Assembly: GCA_951804985.1 (NCBI GenBank)
Contig: OX638131.1
Location: 105,110,464 to 105,174,463, forward strand
DNA length: 64,000 bases
From: Dryomyza anilis
Lineage: Eukaryota > Arthropoda > Insecta > Diptera > Dryomyzidae
Direction: 5' to 3'
The notes beneath the pieces were generated by a model that was given only the letters and a program-made list of their open reading frames with translations, did no database searches and was not told the origin of the DNA. Position 1 is the first letter of the stretch. Each line of letters starts with the position of its first letter. The translations under genes and the position numbers were made by a program. Below, in pieces: positions 34,596 through 45,601 of the stretch.

Positions 34596-36340
34596 ATGCC
34601 GACTATTACATCCAATACAGTTTTAAGGTACCTCAAAACAATTTCAATATCATATTCGGCGGGTCCTGACTTCATACCTAGTTGTGTATTAATGCGGTGT
34701 GCGGATATTTTACATAAACCATTAACCACATTATTTAATTTGTCCCTTAAGACAGGTATATTTCCGGATATATGGAAGGAATCATTTATTATTTCCCTGT
34801 TTAAAAGTGGTAGTAGATCTAACGTTGTAAATTACAGAGGTATTTCAAAACTAAGTGCTATTCCTAAATTATTTGAAAAAATTCTAACCGATCAGCTCAC
34901 ACATTTTTTTTTTTTTTTTTTTTTTTTTTTTGGAATATCTACTAAGATCCACAGCACTCAGACAGACTATATTCATTGTACTGTGAAATCTATTCCCTAC
35001 GATTTTGTGGTTAATATCACCACGAGCGCCCATGCCCAAGCCGGGATTCGAACCCGAGACCTTCAGAATGCAAGTCCAGCGCGCTACCTCTGGACTGCTG
35101 AGGCCGGCTCACACATAGTTTGCTATCAATTGTTTCACCGTATCAGCATGGATTCTTGAAAGGTAGATCAACATGTACCAATCTGTTAGAGTTCACAACT
35201 ACAGTCATAAATGGCTTGAATTGTGGATTACAAACAGATGTAGTATACACAGATTTTAGCAAAGCTTTCGATCGTGTTAATCACGAATTTATTTTAATAA
35301 AACTAGATCTATTGGAATTTCCAAAATGTCTCCTAAACTGGACAAAATCTTATCTGACATCCAGAAAACAGAGAGTGTTATTACAGGAAGCTACATCAAG
35401 GTATATTTCGGTTTCGTCAGGTGTTCCCCACGGAAGTCATCTTGGCCAAATAATATTTATCTTATTTATAAATGACCTACCGACAGTTATAGAACACTGT
35501 AGAATTTTAATGTATGCAGATGATGTCAAATTATTCCATTCATTTAACGATGCAGTACAGCAATCTTGCCTTCAAGAAGATCTAAATAGGTTAGAAGATT
35601 GGTGTACTTATAACCACCTTAACCTTAATCTCAAGAAATGTAAGCACATGACTTACTCTCGTAGATGCCCCATTTATGTAAGTTATAGCATTTCTGGAAT
35701 TAATTTAGAGACAGTTTCAACCTTTGACGACTTAGGAGTATCAATGGACCCTAAGATTCGTTTTCATCTACACATTAATAAAATGACAAACAAAGCTAAA
35801 GGTGTTTTAGGATTTATAAAACGCTGGTCTAAAGAGTTTGACGATCCATATACGACGAAATTGCTTTGTACCTCACATGTACGTCCCATTTTGGAATATG
35901 CATTCATTGTTTGGAGCCCACATTATAATATACATAATGACACTATTGAATCAGTTCAAAAACAATTTTTATTATTTTCACTTCGAAACCTCAATTGGAA
36001 TCCGGATATACACCTACCACCTTATGAAAATCGACTAGAATTACTAAATCTTCCAACTTTTAAAAGCAGACAAACAATGCTAGGAGTCATATTTGCATTT
36101 AAATTAATTAATGGTGGCATAGAATCAAGTTATTTACTTCAAAATATATCTCTAAATTGTCCTACAAGCCAAACCAGACAATATATTCCGATAAAATTGG
36201 GCATATGTAGCTCTAACTACTCTTTAAATGATCCGTTCCGTCGGATATGCAATGAGTTTAATGAATTATATTTTCTTTTCTATCTTTATGACTCGATTGA
36301 CGTAGTAAAAAATAATATCATTCAACACCTAAATACTTAA
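34596..36340 (+). pseudogene. Reverse transcriptase ORF disrupted by a SINE
   Basis: The first part (34596-34895) shows the fingers of a LINE RT (GPDFIPSCVL, NLSLKTGIFPDIWKES, NYRGISKLSAIPKLFEKIL). After the SINE the frame resumes (QHGFLKGRSTCTNLLEF), then TDFSKAFDRVNH (motif A), SSGVPHGSHLG, and the catalytic MYADDVKLF at residues 131-139 of the 406-residue second part. The C-terminal domain continues to HLNT. SINE plus one target copy is 212 bp, and removing that length restores one frame of 511 codons with no other stop. The usual Gln in GVPQG is His, which suggests the copy is not fully functional anyway. Confidence 0.9.
34905..35106 (-). mobile_element. SINE-2 (tRNA-derived), copy a, inserted in the LINE
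   Basis: Minus strand: the head starts CGGCCTCAGCAGTCCAGAGG, then GTAGCGCGCTGGACTTGCAT and box-B-like GGTTCGAATCCCGGC, then the body, ending in a T run on the plus strand (poly-A tail, about 25 bp). A perfect 10-bp target duplication GCTCACACAT lies at 34895-34904 and 35107-35116. The loop TTGCAT with a TGC anticodon position suggests a tRNA-Ala-like ancestor; that is inference. The long intact tail and perfect duplication indicate a recent insertion. Confidence 0.93.
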
Positions 36341-36400
36341 TTAGAATTTGTGTACTTTTATGAGACTTTTTTTAGTTAACTGATGATATTTATCTGTAGT

Positions 36401-36528
36401 TAACTCGCGAATTCTCGTGAATCTGACCAGCTCGGGCTGCTCAAGAAACGGTCACCAATCCGCGCGATATGCGGATGTGCCTCTTGGTCGGTTGGGCGGG
36501 TAAGAGGACGTGGGATTCGTTCGTAAAA
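36401..36528. other. Short GC-rich block of unknown origin
   Basis: About 130 bp (GCTCGGGCTGCTCAAG, GCGCGATATGCGGATGTGCC) wedged between the LINE 3' end and the SINE-1 tail. Composition differs strongly from both neighbours. I do not recognise it and found no second copy in the window. Confidence 0.4.
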
Positions 36529-36818
36529 AAAAATAATAATATAATAATAATAGTTTGGCACTACAGTCCTATAAGAACTTAGGCCGAGCTCTCTCACCAA
36601 AGTGGTGGGACCTACAGTTTATTGCCGAATCCGAACGGCGGGTGAGAGCTTTTCATAGGCAATGTTTTACTCTCGTAGGTTTGCCATTTACTGCCGAGAG
36701 GTAGCGCGGTTTAGAAAAATGTTTCTATGAAAAGATATCGTTTTCCCCAGTCCAGGCTTGAACCGGGGACCTGTTGGCTCGCAGTTCAACGTACTAACCA
36801 CTGAGCTAACGCGGCTAC
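36529..36818 (-). mobile_element. SINE-1, copy d
   Basis: Minus-strand head GTAGCCGCGTTAGCTCAGTGG at 36798-36818, box-B-like GGTTCAAGCC, body, and an ATT-rich tail at 36529-36549. About 25 bp present in copy a (the AGCTGTGCATACTC part) are missing. Its tail abuts the unknown GC-rich block. Confidence 0.8.
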
Positions 36819-36888
36819 AAACATATTATATTTACAGATAATCGATCATTATTAGTGGTGCTCTAGGAGAATTTTCTCATCAAAGTAA

Positions 36889-37665
36889 AAAAATAAATAT
36901 TTTATTACAACTTTTTTTAATAAACCTCAGTTATTCTCGAAATTTTTATCTATTATTTTGTTTATCTTTTTTTTACTATTTAAATGTATCAGCTTCTTGG
37001 TATATTTGGGAGAAAAAAGACAGATTTGAATACAAACTCCGCCATTGTATGCCTAAATCTTCCAATAAAATGTTTCTAAAATTTCGTGAGCCCGAAGAAA
37101 TTGTGTATAACCTTAGTCAAATTGTCAGTCGTTTTTCTGGAATATTTTCAGCATATTTTCGGATTATTTGTGGCATATTTTCAGAAAACACAAAGATATG
37201 TGGAAGTTTTATTGTCAACGTATGGCAGATTATCAAATTTTATGAAATTTTAAGGGCATATTTCCGGCATATTTTGAGAACGGGCAGAAAACATACATCT
37301 TTTAATGCAAACTCTGCATTTGTCTGCTTAGAACCCTTCGAAAATATATTTGTGCCTGGCAATTATTTTGTCTTGGGAGCTCGGAACAAAATTTATGGCA
37401 TCTTTGAGAATATTTCAGGCAAACACACAAATAAGTGGAATGATTTAAGAGGTTTACTTAAAGAGGTTTCGTTAAATTTTTTGAAATTTCAAAAGTCATA
37501 TACCGGCCATATTGCGGGTATGGAAAAAATATACAGTTACTTGTAAAATTTTGAAATTAGTATTTTTTATTTTATTACAACTTTTTTTTTTAATAAACCT
37601 CAGTTTTTCTAGAAATTTTTTTTATTTTATTTTGTTTATCTTTTTACTATTTGAATGTATCATAG
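36889..37665 (+). repeat. Direct repeats of about 105 bp flanking a dispersed-repeat segment
   Basis: TTTTATTACAACTTTTTTT, TAATAAACCTCAGTT, GAAATTTTT and TTTTGTTTATCTTTTT recur in the same order at 36889-36997 and 37560-37665. Between them lies DNA of the GGCATATTTTC / CAAACTCCGCATTTGTCTGC family also found at 32.4 and 63 kb, and a 165-residue frame (37049-37546) with no recognised domain. The arrangement could be a tandem duplication or decayed long terminal repeats; the former is simpler. Confidence 0.55.
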
Positions 37666-39475
37666 TATAATAAACAATTTTTTCATAAAGAATTTTTATC
37701 TCGCATTTACCGTTTTCTTTTAGGAGCATTTCTTGTAGTGGTCTCAAAATTTTCAAACTCCTCAAAATAAAATTTTATGATAAAAAAAAAGTTTTCAAAG
37801 AATACTATTTTATGTATTTATTTAAAAAAAAATCATTCCGAATACTTGTTTAAAAATTCATTAGACAATTTAGAGTCGACTTTAAAATTAAAATCAGCTT
37901 TTTGACATTTTTTACTATGTGAAAATTGTCAATAAAGCTGACTTTAATTTTAAAATTGAATTTAACTTGTCTATGAATATCCGCCATTATTTTTATAAAA
38001 ATTTCTCAAACGGTAATGCTGATTAAAAATATATATAATTTTCCTTAGTGAATGTGCTTCTTTGTGGGTGTTAAAAACAACGTACCAAACAGAATATACC
38101 CTTTCTTAATATAATTTTCCGATGGCTTTTAAGATTCTAATCAAGACCTCATACGCAGTTTTTTGAAATTGCTAAAGTATATAAGTTGTAACGTAAAACG
38201 TACAAAAAATTCCCCACTGATGGAAACTTAATTGTCACCCTTGTCATCAATGGGGAGGAATTAAATAAATATTTATACACTCAAATCCTCAGAAATTAGC
38301 TCTAAACTATTTAACATAATACCAAGAAAATCCAAAAGTATGCGCCTGTTGTCGGCCTGTTTCAAAGGACTTCCAAAATAATATAACTTTGCAAATTCTA
38401 CGAATATTTCTAATAAAATATGCATTGAATATTTGTATATACAAAAACACCAGAAATTTCTCACATTAATACAAAAGCACTTCCGAAGCGCTAACAAAGA
38501 ACCCGAATAAATACATTCATAAAAGTTCAAGAAAAAGAAAAACCTTTGGGTAACTTCCCAGAAATGTACAAATAAACTGTCACAAAAATAAAACTAATTG
38601 ACTGACTTGTAGTATTGCGACAAACATTGTGTTTGCTAAACAAGAGAGGTAACATTTATGAAAAGATGCCGCCGACACATTCTAGGGTCAGTCAGCTCTA
38701 AGCAGTTTAGCAGGATTTCAAGGATTTGCTGACATTCACTCGGTTGTTCATTTAATATTTGCACAATGCAAATATTAATTTTCTTGCATTTGCAGGCAAT
38801 TTCGATTTTACAAAATTATGTACTATGTGACCATGATAAATGTTTCGTGTAAGTCAGTCATGGTCTCTATGCACATTTTATTTATTTTTTTTCAGTTTTT
38901 GCTATGTTGGGTACTTTTATTTATCTACTAATTTTCTCGGTAGCCGACACTCAGTGTGCTCATACAATAGATAATGACACAAACAAACTGTCAAACATAC
39001 GGCTTATCATCATTTGTCATCGTTTGGCGGCCGACTTCTTTTATTTTTCTGTAGTTTTTAGTTTTTGTTCTTCAGTTTTCACTAAGCCTCAAATTACACC
39101 TCGAGGCATACCGTGTCACAGTAGTACTCCTCCTTCTTAAATATGCTACACAATATTGTATTGTTTTAGTTGCATAGTATATGAGTTGGAAAAAGTTTCC
39201 GGTGTTGGAATTATGCGAAATTATTTAATGAATGGGTGTTTTAAAAAAGCCGCTTATTTTCTGGTGAATAACGAGACTATGAAAAATTAATTGTTTAGTT
39301 TTTAATGATTATATTATTTGTTATTAAGTGGAAATTTTAAATGTTTAGTTTGTTTTAAGTAATTTAAATACGTTTTGAGTACACGACACGAACACGATTT
39401 TTTTATTCTGAGCCTTACGTAAATCTCTTCTATATAAAGTTTGCTTATTCTTATTGTACACTCAGTTTTTTCCTA
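37666..39475. other. AT-rich and unique sequence, no gene supported
   Basis: Aside from the mini-me relic listed separately, nothing recognised. The frames at 38273-38530 and 38904-39140 have no known motif. The stretch at about 38570-39140 is slightly GC-richer and unique. Confidence 0.45.
38046..38110 (-). mobile_element. Relic of a mini-me left end
   Basis: Read on the minus strand it aligns with the first 65 bp of the full copies: AGAAAGGGTATATTCTGTTT, then GGTACGTTGTTTTTAACACC and CAAAGAAGCAC. No core or GTCY run follows, so only the end survives. Confidence 0.6.
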
Positions 39476-39687
39476 CACCCAGAAATCCCAAATCCCATTA
39501 AAATTGGTCAATGGACAATTATTGATTTAATAGTATACAAAAAATAAATCTTTCAAAAAAAAATTAAATGGCTATGTCATGGTATTTTCTAGTATTTAAT
39601 GGTATTATCCGATTAAAATAAAAATATATCCTTTTGACTATTTTTAATAGTAAAAAACTATGATTTAAACAGTATTTTTTCTGGGTG
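39476..39687 (-). mobile_element. TA-MITE, 212 bp, intact relative of 16577-18146
   Basis: Ends CACCCAGAAAT and ATTTTTTCTGGGTG. The interior, read on the minus strand, follows the split copy at 16577-18146 block for block (GATATATTTTTATTTTAATCGG, reduced here to GATTAAAATAAAAATATATC on the plus strand; TACCATTAAATACTAGAAAA; TTGACCAATTTTAATGG). The left flank ends in TA but the right flank begins TT, so the target duplication is not clean. Confidence 0.75.
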
Positions 39688-40045
39688 TTTAACGTAACGT
39701 TATTGGGGATATTTGGCTATTTTCATTAATTTTTATTTAAATTATACAAGCATTTTATACTTTTACAGTTACAAATTTTTTTACAAATTTGTCGATAGGG
39801 AATCTTTTAAAAATGTGAACCGATAAATAAAAGTTATTAGTTTTGATCGTTAGTTTAAACTATGCTCTGTATAACCATAAACGATTTTCTTATTTATCAT
39901 TAAATCCAATTTCAAAAAAAGTGTCTAAAAGTTCGATATCAAAACTGAGCATGCAGTCCAAATCAGAAACCACGAATTATATAGAATTGTTGTATGGGGT
40001 GCCTATGGCAAAATGATTTTCTCGTTTTGTTGAGAAGTGTTATTA

Positions 40046-41130
40046 TAAAAATGTAATTCGACTATGCCATAAAATTAATAATACGTATTCATAAATATTT
40101 ATAGGTCTTGCTTATTGTTATTGAAAGAGTAAATTATTAAATTTATAGTATAAGAATTTATTGTATTAACAGTTCGAATATTATTGAACTAATGGTATGC
40201 ATTCTATTGAAAAAATTTAATTCGACTATTAATAATAAGTATTCATAAATATTTATAGATCTTGCTTATTGTAATTGAAAGAATACATTATTAAATTTAT
40301 AGTACAAGAACGTATTGCATTAACAGTTCGAATATTATTGAACTAATGGTATGCATCCTATTGAAAAATGTAATTCGACTATACCATAAAATTAATAATA
40401 AGTATTCATAAATATTTATAGATCTTGCTTATTGTAATTGAAAGAATACATTATTAAATTTATAGTACAAGAACGTATTGCATTAACAGTTCGAATATTA
40501 TTGAACTAATGGTATGCATCCTATTGAAAAATGTAATTCGACTATACCATAAAATTAATAATAAGTATTCAGAAATATTTATAGATCTTGCTTATTGTAA
40601 TTGAAAGAGTACATTATTAAATTTATAGTACAAGAACGTATTCCATTAACAGTTCGAAAATTATTGAACTAATGGTATGTAACCTACTGAAAAATGTAAT
40701 TCGACAAAACCATAAAATTAATAGTACGTATTCACAAATATTTATAAGGTCTTGCTTATTGTAATTGAACGAGTACATTATTGAATGTATGATAAAATAA
40801 CGTATTGTATTAACAGTTCGAATATTATTGAACTAATGGTATACATTGTGTTATATTTGTACTTTGAGTACAAATATAACACGCACAGCTCAGAATGGTG
40901 AGAGAGCTCGGCATAAGTTCTTATAGAACTGTAGTGCCAGACTATTATAATGGTATGCATCCTATTGAATAATATTATTCGACTATACCATTAAATTAAT
41001 AATACGTATTCATAAATATTTATAAGGTCTTGCTTATTGTAATTGAAGGAGTACTTTATTAAATGTATAGTACAAGAACGTATTGTATTAACAGTCCGAC
41101 TATTATTGAACTAATGGTATATATCCTATT
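40046..41130 (+). repeat. 163-bp tandem array, about six to seven units
   Basis: The marker AATTCGACTATACCATAAAA recurs with starts at about 40054, 40218, 40371, 40534, 40697 and 40976. Spacings are 164, 153, 163 and 163 bp, and then 279 where a SINE fragment sits. Each unit also has TATTCATAAATATTTATAG, TTGCTTATTGTAATTGAAAG and ATTGAACTAATGGTATGCAT. Central units are most alike, the outer ones more diverged. Confidence 0.88.
40845..40952 (+). mobile_element. SINE-1, copy e, 3' fragment
   Basis: It matches the last 100 bp or so of SINE-1 (ATAACACGCACAGCTCAGAA, GAGAGAGCTCGG, CTGTAGTGCCAGACTATTAT) without the tRNA head. It is flanked by a near-duplicate ATGGTATACAT / ATGGTATGCAT from the tandem unit. 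Its first 15 bp are an inverted copy of what follows (GTTATATTTGTAC..GTACAAATATAAC), so the 5' end folds back. Confidence 0.8.
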
Positions 41131-41560
41131 GACCTATTTTAATAGGATAAATATTTGTTTCATTATTAAAATACTATTAATTTACTAATATATTAGACAT
41201 ACATGCGATGTGATAGAAAAATAAACATAAAATGTGAAAATTAAATGCATTATGTAGTAATTCGGACTTTATGTAGTTGCAACATACATTTAGTTGATAC
41301 AATTGTCTTTGGATTTATATAGTATTTAATAATATTTATTATAAAAATAATTTCCCGCATGTTACAAAATAATGCATAACAGTTATACATATTTCTAAGA
41401 TATATTAATATTATATTCGGTTCAAATATAATTAAATTATTTAAAAATCCATTCCAATGAAGCCAATACAATGCACTATTTGAGGCTTAATTTCCAAAGT
41501 AATCCTTGCATAAATTTTATTAGAAGCTCATTAGCATTAAGACGTTACAGCCTTCGTTGA
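41131..41560. other. AT-rich sequence, nothing recognised
   Basis: No tandem structure or gene. The 73-residue frame 41250-41471 is on AT-rich DNA with no motif. Confidence 0.45.
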
Positions 41561-42211
41561 ACACAAAGTGCGGCAGGGCTTAATGCAAATCCACATTGGC
41601 CAACATGCCAGCAAACATCACGACCAACATCAGAGCCAACTACTGCACCGCCAAATAGTTTGCGTTTGTTGTTGTTGTAGTTGTTTTTGTTGCTGCTGCT
41701 GTTGTTGTTGTTGGCATCATGTTGCCAGCAACGGCAGGCGCTGCTGTCCGTCTATCTATCTATCTGCCTGTCTGTCTGTTTGTCTGGCTTAACTGACATT
41801 TGACTGTCAGCCGCTGTTGGCTCTCATTCGTTTACGTCATTTGCAAACGTAAATCTCGCGTGCATTTCAAACATCACTCCGGCCAACCAACAACTGCAAC
41901 CAGCCAACTAGCAACAACAACAACACCACCAACAATATTGAGGCGCATGAAACGTAACGCAACGCAACGTAACGCAGCAGAAACGTTAATGCAAACGAGT
42001 AGTTCAAAGAAGAAAAAAATACTGAAGAAACAGGCAACGCAAATTATGGCCAGGAGTGAAATGTTGCATATTCCTGATGCGAAGAGTTGGCTAAAGAATG
42101 GATAGACGGATGACTGGTCGAGTCGGAATTGAAGACTGACTGGGTTGGAAGATTGCAAGAGTTGAAAGATTGAGGGGCAGTCGTAATGAAATGTGAAATG
42201 GGTGGAAAGAA
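41561..42211. other. Unique GC-richer island with trinucleotide repeats
   Basis: TTG/CTG runs at about 41661-41720 and TCTA/TCTG runs at 41745-41785, then an ACA/ACG-rich unique part. Overlapping frames on both strands (41568-41792, 41800-42105, 41874-42158) come from the trinucleotides. This kind of island is typical of insect non-coding regulatory DNA, but there is no direct evidence. Confidence 0.45.
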
Positions 42212-42213
42212 TA

Positions 42214-44185
42214 CACAGGAAAAAATAGAAATGATTTTAATATTTTGAATTTTCAGTATTTATAATTTTTAGTGGAGAATTACATTTTTGGTGAAAATTT
42301 GAATTTAAAATTATGTACATATAATTTTTAGTGAAAATTTGAATTTTTAGTGAAAAATTGAATTTTTAGTGAAAATTGAATTTTTAGAGAAAAATTGAAT
42401 TTTTAGTGAAAATTTGAATTTTTAGTGAAAAATTGAATTTTTAGTGAAAATTTGAATTTTTAGTGAAAAATTAAATTTTTAGTAAAAAATTGAATTTTTA
42501 GTAAAAAATTGAATTTTTAGTAAAAAATTGAATTTGTAGTGAAAAATTTAATTTTATTGAAAAATTTTATTTCTAGTAACAAATGAAATTTTTAGTAAAA
42601 ATTTGTATTTTTAGTGAAAATTTGAATTTTTCGTGAAAAATTGAATTTTTAGTGAAAAATGGAATTTTTAATGAAAAATTGAAGTTTTAGTGAAAAATTG
42701 AAGTTCTAGTGAAAAATTGAAGTTTTAGTGAAAAATTGAATTTATACTGAAAAATTGAGTTTTTAGTGAAAAATTGATTTTTTAGTGATAATTTGAATTT
42801 TTCTTGAAAAATTGAATTTTTAGTGAAAATTTGAATTTTTAATGAAATATTAATATTTTAGTGAAAAATGAAATTTTTAGTGAAAAATTGTATTTTTAGT
42901 GTAAAATTGAATTTATAGTGAAAAATTAAATTTTTAGTGAAAAATTGAATTTTTAGTGAAAAATTGAATTTTTGTTGAAAAATTGAATATATAGTGAAAA
43001 ATTGAATTTTTAGTGAAAATTTGAATTTTTAGTGAAAATTTGAATTTTTAGTGAAAATTTGAATTTTTAGTGAAAATTTGAATTTTTAGTGAAAAATTGA
43101 ATTTTTAGTGAAAAATTGAATTTTTAGTGAAAAATTGAATTTTTAGTGAAAAATTGAATTTTTAGTGAAAATTTGAATTTTTAGTGAAAAATTGAATTTT
43201 TAGTGAAAAATTGAATTTTTAGTGAAAAATTGAATTTATAGTGAAAAATTAAATTTTTAGTGAAATATTTAATTTTTAGTAAAAATTGAATTTTTAGTGA
43301 AAAATTGAATTTTTAGTGAAAAATTGAATTTTTTAGTGAAAAATTGAATTTTTAGTGAAAAATTGAATTTTTAGTGAAAAATTAAATTTTTAGTGAAAAA
43401 TTAAATTTTTAGTGAAAAATTGAATTTTTAGTGAAAAATTGAATTTTTAGTGAAAAATTGAATTTTTAGTGAAAAATTGAATTTTTAGTGAAAAATTGAA
43501 TTTTTAGTGAAAAATTGAATTTTTAGTGAAAAATTGAATTTTTAGTGAAAAATTGAATTTTTAGTGAAAAATTTAATTTTTAGTGAAAAATTTAATTTTT
43601 AGTGAAAAATTGAATTTTTAGTAAAAATTGAATTTTTAGTGAAAAATTGAATTTTTAGTGAAAAATTGAATTTTTAGTGAAAAATTGAAATTTTAGTGAA
43701 AAATTGAAATTTTAGTGAAAAATTGAATTTTTAGTAAAAATTGAATTTTTAGTGAAAAATTGTATTTTTAGTGTAAAATTGAATTTATAGTGAAAAATTA
43801 AATTTTTAGTGAAAAATTAAGATTTTAGTGAAAAATTGAATTTTTAGTGAAAAATTTTATTTTTAGTAAAAATGAAATTTTTAGTGAAAAATTGTATTTT
43901 TAGTGAAAAATTAAATTTTTAGTGAAAAATTAAATTTTTAGTGAAAAATTGAATTTTTATTGAAAATTTAATTTTTTAGTGAAAAATTGAATTTTTCGTG
44001 AAAAATTGCATTTTTAGTGGAAAATTGAATTTTCAGTGAAAAATTTAATTTATATTGAAAAATTGAATTTTTAGTGGAAAATTGAATTTTCAGTGAAAAT
44101 TTTAATTTATAGTGAAAAATTGAAATTTTAGTGAAAAATTAAAATTAAAAAAAAAAATTAAAATTAAATTTTAGATTTTTTTGTG
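42214..44185 (-). repeat. 19-bp satellite, array D, inside TA-flanked inverted ends
   Basis: About 100 units of the same 19-bp satellite, inverted relative to arrays A and B (GAATTTTTAGTGAAAAATT as written). The block is bounded by CACAGGAAAAAAT (42214) and its imperfect complement ATTTTTTTGTG (ending 44185), with TA on both outer sides (42212-42213 and 44186-44187). A variant block (GTGTAAAATTGAATTTATAG) recurs at 42899 and 43771, 872 bp apart. The ends are like MITE termini, suggesting the satellite expanded inside a TA-inserting element. Confidence 0.85.
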
Positions 44186-44187
44186 TA

Positions 44188-45600
44188 GTGTAAGTCACAA
44201 TTTGAATTTTCTAAAGTATAGAATGTTTTCTCTCGGTGTATACGATGATGCACGAGAGTAAGTAGTGTAGCAAATGCAAGGATATGGTAATCAAGTTGGA
44301 ACGAACCGAAATGACGGATGACGGCATGATGGATGGATGGACAGTTAGTCAGGCAAATAAACAGACGCAAGTTTGATTTTGAACTGTCAGCACAAAGCAA
44401 CAGCAGCGGCGGCCCCATCAGAAACTACACCAACAACATCACCTCCATCAGTATTGGCAACTACTGCAGAAATGACGAAACATAAACTATTGAGATGGAC
44501 AGCAAATGAATGCAGACCAATGCATCGTACATGGTGCAGTAAAATGTTCATCGTTCGTTGGGTTTTAATACAGATGGAGATGCATACAAAATCAAACAAT
44601 AGCACCAACCAACAACAGCACCACAATAACCAGCAGAAGCAGCAACCAAATTAATTCGACATTCGCATAAACATTGCGGTGTGGCAACAAAGAATGTGGC
44701 TGGCCGGCTGGCATTGCCATAAATTGATGAATGGCAACTAATGCAATGAAGGCACTGTTCAATGCATATTCATGCATTAGACGGGTGTAAAGATAGATAG
44801 ATAGTTTGTTGCAGATGTCGATGAATGAACCTCTATGTATTTAAGAAGATTGATTAATGTTTTAATAGAAAATGTCTAGGGTGATTAAAAGGTTAAATAA
44901 ATATTGAATAATTCAAATATAATTGAAAACCTGTATGTATAGTTAAGGCACATTGGGCTAAAACACTACACAACAACACGAGAAAAATTTTACTTGGATA
45001 AATTTATCTTTATTAATACTGAATACTTCTTTTCGTATTCAAGTACAATTCAAGTACACGAACAAAAGCATACATAAATGCTTTTATTCGTGGCAAATTT
45101 TAAAAAGTGCTTTTATTCGTAGAGAAAATATAAATGTGTGTTGCATAAAACGAGAATGAGATAAATAATACTTGAATACTTCTATTCGTGGATAAAATAA
45201 ACTTATGCTTTTTTACTTTTTATCTGAACGAGTTATCGCACAGGTTACTTAACAATCTTTCCGAATATTATTGCTCCTTTCACTTGTTTCACTTTTAATT
45301 TAAAGTTTAAAAATTATGCACGACACGTTGAAAATATTCTAAAAGATGAGGAGATTTTTCAAACCTGTAAGGCAACTTAAAATATACTTCCAATAAATGT
45401 AACGTAACAGACCATTGTTCATAACAAAATGGCTTACATACATTTTTATATATAATATGTTATTACAGAAGCACACTTTTAGATGTAGTAAGTACATATT
45501 AAAAATATTCAATTTAATGTTATTAGCTAAATTTGAAATCTGCTTATGAAATCGTCGTATGAATGTAACGTAACAGTCAATGCATTTATTTTGGTCCTTA
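44188..45600. other. Unique sequence, partly GC-richer, no gene supported
   Basis: 44230-44790 resumes the GC-richer character of 41561-42211, with CAG/CAA runs (44396-44420, 44608-44650) and a GATA run (44793-44808). The satellite element may therefore have split one island. Frames here are on both strands and trinucleotide-driven. 44800-45600 is AT-rich. Confidence 0.45.
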
Positions 45601-45601
45601 G

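Larger units (their letters stand above)
34575..36400 (+). mobile_element. Non-LTR retrotransposon (Jockey/CR1-type), 5'-truncated
   Basis: It carries the RT and C-terminal region but no endonuclease or ORF1. The 3' UTR is short, about 60 bp of AT-rich sequence after the stop at 36340. It is interrupted by a SINE-2 copy (34905-35106). The exact 5' and 3' boundaries and target duplication are not clear. Confidence 0.75.

Noticed and set aside
37049..37546. 165-residue frame as a real gene
   Set aside because: It lies wholly in a dispersed non-coding repeat family whose other copies (32.2 and 63.2 kb) are not open; kept only as part of a repeat finding.
41800..42105. 101-residue frame rich in Thr, Gln and Lys
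   Set aside because: Overlapped by a 94-residue frame on the other strand; driven by ACA/ACG and A-rich repeats, no motif.
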